DNA from: Acidobacteriota bacterium
GTDB taxonomy: Bacteria; Acidobacteriota; Vicinamibacteria; Vicinamibacterales; UBA823
Length of the DNA stretch: 12,375 bases
Direction of reading: 5' to 3'
Assembly (NCBI GenBank): GCA_003509065.1
Contig: DODG01000135.1
Coordinates: 1 to 12,375, forward strand
Shown here: positions 7,235 through 12,375 of the stretch, piece by piece
Numbering within the stretch: position 1 is the stretch's first letter
Layout of the letters: each line of letters opens with the position of its first letter
Program-made: the position numbers and the translations under genes
The notes under the pieces: model-generated
What the model was told of the DNA's origin: nothing
The model's input: the letters and a program-made list of their open reading frames with translations, nothing else
The model's database searches: none

Positions 7235-8086
7235 ATGAAAATCGTTTCGTATCGAGTAGGAGATCGTGAGACATACGGTGTTGTGGTTGATGATTCAGTG
7301 GTTGACCTGCGTAAACGGTTGCCTCCAACGCATCGAACACTAAGAGATGTATTGACCTTGAATGCGCTTGATGAAGCTCGAAGTGCTGCGGAAGGACAAA
7401 CTGGAGATCACTCCCTCGATGAAATTACATTCTTACCGGTTATTCCTAATCCTGACAAGATTCTGGCTGTGGCACTTAACTACGACGACCATATTGCTGA
7501 GACTGGTCGAGATAAAACTGCGAATCCAGCGTGGTTTATCCGGGTGGCTGCTTCTCAGGTTGGCCATCAACAACCGGTGGTCATGCCAAAAGTGTCAGAC
7601 AATTTGGATTTCGAATGTGAACTCGCCGCAATCATTGGAAAGGGCGGGCATGCGATTCCTGCAAGGGAAGCCCTGGAACACGTGGCCGGTTATTCGTGCT
7701 ATCTCGATGGTAGTGTTCGAGACTGGCAGCGTCATACGCGACAAATCACAGCAGGGAAGAATTTTAACTCGACAGGTGGTTTCGGTCCTTGGATGGTGAC
7801 GGCTGATGAAGTTCAAGATCCGCAGGTTTTAGATTTATCAACCCGTTTGAATGGTCGAGTGATGCAACACGGAAATACCAAGGATATGGTGTTTTCGGTT
7901 GCGGAACTTATTGCCTATTGTTCGACTTGGACTACGCTTGAACCGGGCGATGTTATTGTTACCGGAACGCCTGGTGGCGTTGGGTTTAAACGCACTCCTC
8001 CGGTGTTTATGCAGGTCGGTGATGTCGTCGAAATCATCGTTGAAAACATTGGAACTTTAACTCATCGAATCGAGCGTGAGTTATGA
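7235..8086 (+). CDS. Fumarylacetoacetate hydrolase (FAH) family protein
   Basis: A 283-residue protein from the ATG at 7235. After an N-terminal domain of about 70 residues comes the FAH catalytic domain, beginning PNPDKILAVALNYDDHIAETG. The divalent-metal ligands are in place: Glu127 and Glu129 in DFECELAAIIGKG, and Asp158 in YLDGSVRDWQ. Lys175 in AGKNFNSTGGFGPWMVT and the C-terminal GDVIVTGTPGGVG loop are also typical. Family members hydrolyse C-C bonds of acylpyruvates, decarboxylate or isomerise meta-cleavage products, or dehydrate keto-sugar acids. The exact reaction cannot be read from the sequence. Its stop overlaps the start of the VOC gene (ATGA, 8083-8086), and an aromatic hydroxylase lies further down the operon, which favours a role after ring cleavage (inference). 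The loop often containing Asp (K-x-F-D) reads K-N-F-N here, as in a subfamily with K-N-F-x. Confidence 0.9.
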   Translation: MKIVSYRVGDRETYGVVVDDSVVDLRKRLPPTHRTLRDVLTLNALDEARSAAEGQTGDHSLDEITFLPVIPNPDKILAVALNYDDHIAETGRDKTANPAWFIRVAASQVGHQQPVVMPKVSDNLDFECELAAIIGKGGHAIPAREALEHVAGYSCYLDGSVRDWQRHTRQITAGKNFNSTGGFGPWMVTADEVQDPQVLDLSTRLNGRVMQHGNTKDMVFSVAELIAYCSTWTTLEPGDVIVTGTPGGVGFKRTPPVFMQVGDVVEIIVENIGTLTHRIEREL

Positions 8087-8655
8087 GTTCGTCGCCGAGA
8101 CTAACGGTGCGGCCCCTCCTGAGTCACATGGGTATCCATGTTCAAGATTTACCACGGATGGAAGATTTTTATACCAAAGTGATGGGACTGGTGGTAACTG
8201 ATCGGGGAAAAGCATTTAAATTTCCGATCGATCTTGTCTTTTTGAGTAGTCGACCTGATGCTCATCATCAGCTTGTGCTCGCAACTGGACGACCGAAGGA
8301 TGCAGACTACAGTGTTATTAATCAGATGTCGTTTGAGGTTGTATCTCTCGACGAACTACGAGAGATGAGTCGCCGTGTTCAGGAGGCAGGTGTCACCGAT
8401 TTCATTGGGATTAATCATGGCAATGCCTGGTCGATCTATTTTCGTGATCCTGAAGGTAACAGGATCGAGGTTTATCTTGACTCTCCTTGGCATGTACCAC
8501 AACCACATGGTGACGATCTAGATTTAAACATGTCTGACGAAGAAGTTTTAAGGAAGACTCTCGATGCCATTAAAGACGATCCAGGTTTTATGCCCCGAGA
8601 AGAATTCGAGGCCGAACTTAAGCGAAAAATGGGCCCAAGTGACGTAACTGCCTAG
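8083..8655 (+). CDS. VOC-family protein, single-domain extradiol-dioxygenase-like
   Basis: A 190-residue vicinal-oxygen-chelate protein with one pair of beta-alpha-beta-beta-beta modules. The likely metal triad is His15 (LSHMGIHVQDL), His62 (HHQLVLAT, 61-68) and Glu129 (NRIEVYLD). NHGNAWSIYFRDPEGN (111-126) matches the HG...S-x-YF-x-DP-x-GN pattern of class I extradiol ring-cleavage enzymes, better than the shorter glyoxalase pattern. A charged helical tail (about 140-185) follows the fold; similar tails occur in small proteins annotated as catechol- or biphenyldiol-dioxygenase-like. Classical class I enzymes have two such domains (about 290 residues), so this would be a one-domain type; a lyase or isomerase role remains possible. 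Its start is within the 4-nt overlap with the FAH gene and its stop is 1 nt before the reductase gene. Confidence 0.85.
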   Translation: MSSSPRLTVRPLLSHMGIHVQDLPRMEDFYTKVMGLVVTDRGKAFKFPIDLVFLSSRPDAHHQLVLATGRPKDADYSVINQMSFEVVSLDELREMSRRVQEAGVTDFIGINHGNAWSIYFRDPEGNRIEVYLDSPWHVPQPHGDDLDLNMSDEEVLRKTLDAIKDDPGFMPREEFEAELKRKMGPSDVTA

Positions 8656-8656
8656 C

Positions 8657-9625
8657 ATGAAGATTGCCATTCTTGGTGTGGGAGGGGTTGGTAGTTATTA
8701 CGGTGGTCGGCTCAGTGCGACCGGCGTGGATGTTTCCTTCATTGCACGTGAGAAAACAGTCGAAGCTCTTCGGACGCAAGGTTTGTTAATCGAAAGTGCA
8801 CTTGGTAATGCTCATTTACAAGAACTCCGAGTGACGAGTCATCCTCAAGATATTGGTCCGGTCGACGTAGTCCTCTTATGTGTTAAGGCCTATGATTTAG
8901 AAGATGTAGGTTCTTTATTGGGCCCTCTCATGGACGAGAATACAGGAGTGGTCTGCACGCAAAATGGTGTCGATGCGATCGATAGATTAACTTCACGTTT
9001 GGAACGAGGGTGTGCCCTCGGCGCAGCCGTCTACGGTAACACGTTACTTGTGACCCCTGGACATGTTCGGCATCTTGGTACCCTGGCACGGTTAAGAGTG
9101 GGTGGTCGAACTGAACGGGCGCAAAAAATAGCGTCGCAGCTAGTAACTGCTTGCAAAGCATGCAGCATTGATGCGGAGACTACGACACAGATAGACGTGG
9201 AACTTTGGAGTAAGTTTGTCCTGTTTTCTGTCATGAGTGCTGCCTGTTGTCTTTCAAATCTCCCGACTGGTTCATTACGTGACGATCCTGCGGGTCGAGC
9301 AATGCTTGAGCGGGGTATGCGCGAGACCGTTGCTGTCGCGAATGCCTCTGATGTGCATTTAGAGTCTGATGTTGTCGAGCGTTCACTCATGATTGTGGAC
9401 GAAATGGCGGCAGAATCGATTCCCTCGATGTTAGTGGATCTGCGGAGCGGTAGGCGATTGGAGATTGAACATTTGAGTGGGACCGTTGTTCGTTTGGGAC
9501 ATCAACTGGATATAGACGTTCCGTTTCACGAAACTGCCTATGCAGCATTAAAGCATTACGCGGATGGGCGAACAATGACGGCCGCGACCGTGATTGATGA
9601 CCTGCCTCCTGGAAGAAAAGCTTAG
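8657..9625 (+). CDS. Ketopantoate reductase family (ApbA/PanE-like) NADP-dependent 2-keto acid reductase
   Basis: A 322-residue protein, typical length for 2-dehydropantoate 2-reductases. The N-terminal Rossmann domain opens with ILGVGGVGSYYGGRL (5-19, GxGxxG). TQNGVD (101-106) contains the Asn that binds cofactor and substrate. The C-terminal helical domain has the catalytic Lys in ELWSKFVLF (Lys186) and the conserved SMLVDLRSGRRLEIEHLSG (257-275), with the acidic residue at Glu269. Known family members reduce ketopantoate to pantoate using NADPH. Here the gene is locked into a catabolic operon (1 nt after the VOC gene and directly abutting the aminotransferase gene), and no other pantothenate gene is present. 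A different branched or aromatic 2-keto acid is therefore a reasonable substrate (inference). Without context it would be annotated panE; I withhold that symbol. No ribosome binding site is visible, consistent with coupling. Confidence 0.88.
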   Translation: MKIAILGVGGVGSYYGGRLSATGVDVSFIAREKTVEALRTQGLLIESALGNAHLQELRVTSHPQDIGPVDVVLLCVKAYDLEDVGSLLGPLMDENTGVVCTQNGVDAIDRLTSRLERGCALGAAVYGNTLLVTPGHVRHLGTLARLRVGGRTERAQKIASQLVTACKACSIDAETTTQIDVELWSKFVLFSVMSAACCLSNLPTGSLRDDPAGRAMLERGMRETVAVANASDVHLESDVVERSLMIVDEMAAESIPSMLVDLRSGRRLEIEHLSGTVVRLGHQLDIDVPFHETAYAALKHYADGRTMTAATVIDDLPPGRKA

Positions 9626-10732
9626 ATGACAAGTCCAGAGCCAAAGGCCTATCTTTCATCATTACCTCTATACGTACCTGGGGCGACCAAGGGTGTGGGA
9701 GACGATCCAGTTGTCAAGTTGTCATCCAACGAATCTGCTCTTGGACCGAGTCCCAATGCGATCAAGGCGTACCAAGAGTACGGTAGTTTTTTACAGCGTT
9801 ATCCGGATACTAGCTGTAATTTTCTTCGGGATGCATTAGCTGAACATCATAAGTTGCATCCCTCACGGATTCTCTGTGGCAACGGTTCCGATCAAATCGT
9901 GGACAGCTTGACAAGGCTTTTCGCTGGAGATGGTGACGAGGTCGTGTTTTGTGAGTATGGCTTCCTTCGTTTTAAGTTGGGTGCCATCGCCTGTGGGGCA
10001 ACACCTGTAGTAGCACCTGAGGTAAATTGCACGGCATCGGTCGATGCCGTGATTGCTGCAGTCACGGAACGGACGAAGGTGGTGTTGTTAGCGAATCCAA
10101 ATAATCCTACTGGAACCTACATTTCGAAAACGGAGCTAGCTCGCTTATGTGCCGCTCTTCCCTCTGAAGTTCTCCTGGTGCTCGACTCCGCCTATGCGGA
10201 GTTCGTTTTTGCTGACAATTATTCTGCTGGGATCGAGTTCGTCGAGGATGCTGGCAATGTCGTCATGACACGTACTTTCTCGAAGGCTTACGGCCTCGCT
10301 GGTCTCAGGTTAGGTTGGGCGTACGGGCCAAAAAAGATTATTGAGGTGTTTAATCGTGCGCGGTTGCCGTTTCCTGTTAGTGGTGCTGCTCAGGCTGCCG
10401 GCGTTGCTGCTCTGCATGACGAGGCGTATCTTCAAGAAGTGATCACACATAATACCCGTGCACTGCACTGGGTAGCCGATCGCACTAGCAAGCTTGGTGT
10501 TCCACCACTTCCCAGTGTGACTAATTTCAACACCTGTAAGGTGGGGGAGTCTGGATCGTCTTTGGCTCTGGCAGCGCTGGAGTTTCTAGCGGGTCGTAAC
10601 ATCCTCGTGCGACCGCTGGAGGCGTATGGCCTTGATAATTATCTTCGCGTGACCGTGGGGTTGGATCGTGAGAACGAAAAGTTCATCGACGCACTTGGCA
10701 CATTCTTAAATGCAGAGGCTGCCCGTGGGTGA
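9626..10732 (+). CDS. Histidinol-phosphate aminotransferase-like (HisC family) PLP aminotransferase
   Basis: A 368-residue fold-type I aminotransferase of HisC length. Motifs in order: KLSSNESALGPSP (31-43), RYPD (58-61), GNGSDQIVD (85-93, phosphate-binding loop), ANPNNPTGT (156-164), LDSAYAEF (186-193, Asp187 and Tyr190 contact PLP), TRTFSKAYGLAGLRLG (215-230, Lys220 the aldimine lysine, Arg228 binding phosphate) and C-terminal VRPLEAYGLDNYLRVTVG (substrate-carboxylate Arg). HisC itself converts imidazole-acetol phosphate to histidinol phosphate. HisC-like enzymes also transaminate aromatic amino acids and many other keto acids. No other his gene is present, and the ATG follows the reductase stop with no spacer, so a pathway-specific transamination is more likely than histidine synthesis (inference). 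A long inverted repeat lies inside the gene at 10030-10051. Confidence 0.88.
   Translation: MTSPEPKAYLSSLPLYVPGATKGVGDDPVVKLSSNESALGPSPNAIKAYQEYGSFLQRYPDTSCNFLRDALAEHHKLHPSRILCGNGSDQIVDSLTRLFAGDGDEVVFCEYGFLRFKLGAIACGATPVVAPEVNCTASVDAVIAAVTERTKVVLLANPNNPTGTYISKTELARLCAALPSEVLLVLDSAYAEFVFADNYSAGIEFVEDAGNVVMTRTFSKAYGLAGLRLGWAYGPKKIIEVFNRARLPFPVSGAAQAAGVAALHDEAYLQEVITHNTRALHWVADRTSKLGVPPLPSVTNFNTCKVGESGSSLALAALEFLAGRNILVRPLEAYGLDNYLRVTVGLDRENEKFIDALGTFLNAEAARG
10030..10051. repeat. Perfect 10-bp inverted repeat within the aminotransferase gene
   Basis: Arms CACGGCATCG and CGATGCCGTG separated by GT. As RNA it could form a 9-bp GC-rich stem with a GGTC loop. It encodes part of the stretch around TASVDAV (residues 136-142). 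No T-run follows, so it is not an intrinsic terminator. Function unknown; it may be chance. Confidence 0.6.
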
Positions 10733-10766
10733 AAGCTGTCTGCTTCAGTCAATAGATTCCTAACAA

Positions 10767-10781
10767 CAAATCGTTGATTTG
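10767..10781 (+). repeat. Small inverted repeat directly before the monooxygenase start
   Basis: CAAATC, loop GTT, GATTTG: perfect 6-bp arms ending 2 nt before the GTG start at 10784, in the 51-nt gap after the aminotransferase gene. It occupies the place where a Shine-Dalgarno site would be expected, and none is visible. It could modulate translation or bind a protein, but a repeat this short is also expected by chance. Confidence 0.35.
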
Positions 10782-10783
10782 CA

Positions 10784-12367
10784 GTGGTTGTAGATAAGAA
10801 GACTCAGGTGTTAATCGTCGGTGCTGGGCCTACCGGATTGGCTGCGGCTAATCTCTTGGGCTTTGCGAACGTTGACACTGTCGTGCTTGAAAAAAACCAA
10901 GGAACTTCTGACATTCCAAAAGGTATTTACATTGATGATGAGTTTTTTCGGACGCTTGACCTCGTTGGTTTGGCCGATGAACTTGCTGAGCATTGTGTAT
11001 CAGCTGCAGGGGTCAGTTATTTTTCACGTTTTGGTTTTTGTGTGGCCCGCGTTAAAGGATTGATTACGCCGAATGGTTACGGTAATCGTTCCGCTATCTG
11101 GCAACCTGAGCTTGAGAAGATCATGTTGCGTGGTGTTAAACGGTTTGCCTCTACTTCTGTGTATTTCGAACAGACACTAATCAGTTTAGACCAAGACGGG
11201 TCAACCGTTGTTGCCGAGGTTATCGATGTTCACGGTGTGCGGCAGAAGATCCGTGCAGACTTTGTGCTTGGCTGCGATGGAGGGAAGAGTACTGTTCGCA
11301 AAGAACTTGGGATTGAGATGGATGGTCGGTCATATGAGCAACCATGGGTTGTTGTAGATTTACTTAATGACAGCGATCACAGTCCGTTCTCAAAATACTT
11401 CGTCAACCCAAGACGGCCGACGGACAGTATCCCAGCACCCTTTCATGGGCGAAGATTTGAGTTCATGTTGCTACCCGGTGAAGATCCTGACGAGATGCTG
11501 GAAGATCGGTCGTTGCGGAGTTTATTTGCACCGTTTCGAGATTTCGATCAAGTAGAAATCTGTCGACGGGCAGTCTACACATTTCACTCGCTATTTGTGA
11601 AACAGATGCAAGTCGATCGCGTGTTTCTTCTTGGCGACGCTGCCCATTTGATGCCCCCGTTTGGTGCATCCGGCATGAATTCAGGGCATCGCGATGCGTC
11701 GAATTTATGCTGGAAGTTGGTTGCCGTGCTGAGGGGAGTGGCTTCTTTGCGTCTTCTTTCATCTTACGAATTGGAGCGCCGGAACCATACGGAGGCTACG
11801 ATTGATATTTCAGTCCTGCTTGGACGCATAGTTAATAGCCGTTCAGTGGTGTTAGCGTTTTTTCGAGATCTGGTGTTTTGGTTTCTCTCGCGCGTTCCAC
11901 CATTCGCTGGTTACATCACTGAAATGCGGTACATTCCGCGTGCTGTGATTCAAGAGGGTTTCGTTTTGCGAGATGAAGCCCGTCCTACGAAAACTTGGGT
12001 TGGGCGAATGCTTCCGCAACCTGAAGTATCGACAGCGAATGGAACAACGACCTTACTCGATGTTCAGTTGGGTAAAGGATTTGCGCTACTCGCAATCAAC
12101 TGTCCAACGTTCGATCTTAAGGCCGCGCTGTGTCATCGACTCTGGCAGGCTTTGTCTGTACAGGGAAGGCATGTTGTCAGTGCTGAGATGCAACCACCGT
12201 TGTCCGATTCTTACTTGGTTCCAATAGATAATCGATTCGACGAGATCATGAGACTGCATCATGGGGAAGTGTTATTGGTCCGCCCCGACCGGTACATCGT
12301 CGGTTCAGTACGACCCGCAGAATTGGAAACACTCGCGTTGAACGTTGAGCGGTTACTTGGCGTGTGA
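10784..12367 (+). CDS. FAD-dependent aromatic hydroxylase, MhpA-like (PheA/TfdB family)
   Basis: A 527-residue class A flavoprotein monooxygenase. VLIVGAGPTGLAAANLL (9-25) is the FAD dinucleotide-binding motif, with Glu36 (VVLEK) binding the FAD ribose. GCDGGKSTVRKELG (163-176) is the DG motif. FLLGDAAHLMPPFG (281-294) and SGMNSGHRDASNLCWKL (296-312) form the GD motif. The MPPF and SG-x-RDA elements resemble 3-(3-hydroxyphenyl)propionate hydroxylase (MhpA). A C-terminal domain of about 125 residues (from 400) fits the thioredoxin-like domain of this family. Such enzymes use NAD(P)H and O2 to hydroxylate a phenolic ring ortho to the hydroxyl group, making a catechol. An in-frame TGA at 10775-10777 limits the start to this GTG (or a later GTG at 10808). 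No Shine-Dalgarno is visible. Last gene seen of the rightward operon; 8 nt of unassigned sequence follow. Confidence 0.9.
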   Translation: MVVDKKTQVLIVGAGPTGLAAANLLGFANVDTVVLEKNQGTSDIPKGIYIDDEFFRTLDLVGLADELAEHCVSAAGVSYFSRFGFCVARVKGLITPNGYGNRSAIWQPELEKIMLRGVKRFASTSVYFEQTLISLDQDGSTVVAEVIDVHGVRQKIRADFVLGCDGGKSTVRKELGIEMDGRSYEQPWVVVDLLNDSDHSPFSKYFVNPRRPTDSIPAPFHGRRFEFMLLPGEDPDEMLEDRSLRSLFAPFRDFDQVEICRRAVYTFHSLFVKQMQVDRVFLLGDAAHLMPPFGASGMNSGHRDASNLCWKLVAVLRGVASLRLLSSYELERRNHTEATIDISVLLGRIVNSRSVVLAFFRDLVFWFLSRVPPFAGYITEMRYIPRAVIQEGFVLRDEARPTKTWVGRMLPQPEVSTANGTTTLLDVQLGKGFALLAINCPTFDLKAALCHRLWQALSVQGRHVVSAEMQPPLSDSYLVPIDNRFDEIMRLHHGEVLLVRPDRYIVGSVRPAELETLALNVERLLGV

Positions 12368-12375
12368 AGCCTGCT

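Overview
The window carries ten intact genes and one gene cut by the left edge, packed with almost no spacer (longest gap 103 nt, 7132-7234). No rRNA, tRNA, CRISPR array, transposase or phage gene was seen. The layout suggests the chromosome of a free-living Gram-negative heterotroph. The TRAP solute-binding protein has a cleavable-type signal peptide without a lipobox cysteine, base composition is close to balanced, and TTG/GTG starts and 1-8 nt gene overlaps occur. TRAP transporters, a sulfatase and a sialidase-like protein are common in marine or organic-matter-degrading bacteria. I cannot name a phylum from this sequence alone.

Region 1 (3-797, + strand) is the 3' part of a BNR/Asp-box (sialidase-like beta-propeller) protein. 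It converges on region 2 with a 20-nt gap and looks like a separate unit.

Region 2 (6511 down to 818, - strand) is a leftward operon. It encodes TRAP solute-binding protein (dctP type), small permease (dctQ type), large permease (dctM type), a sulfatase-superfamily hydrolase with a Cys-type formylglycine motif and no signal peptide, and a PLP-dependent trans-sulfuration enzyme (cystathionine gamma-synthase family).

Region 3 (6547 to 12367, + strand) is a divergent rightward operon. It encodes an AA_synth/DUF1185 protein, a fumarylacetoacetate-hydrolase-family enzyme, a single-domain VOC (extradiol-dioxygenase-like) protein, a ketopantoate-reductase-family protein, a HisC-family aminotransferase and an MhpA-like FAD aromatic hydroxylase. 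The FAH, VOC, reductase and aminotransferase genes overlap, abut or lie 1 nt apart.

The two start codons are only 35 nt apart, so the operons very probably share a control region. That region contains two small palindromes. Working model (inference): the TRAP system imports an organic anion, perhaps a sulfate ester of an aromatic acid. The cytosolic sulfatase removes sulfate, the flavin hydroxylase makes a catechol-type intermediate, the VOC protein opens the ring, and the FAH enzyme cleaves or isomerises the product. The aminotransferase, reductase, DUF1185 and trans-sulfuration enzymes would handle nitrogen-, keto- or sulfur-containing intermediates. Each family is known. The combination, its substrate and its missing regulator are the points worth pursuing.
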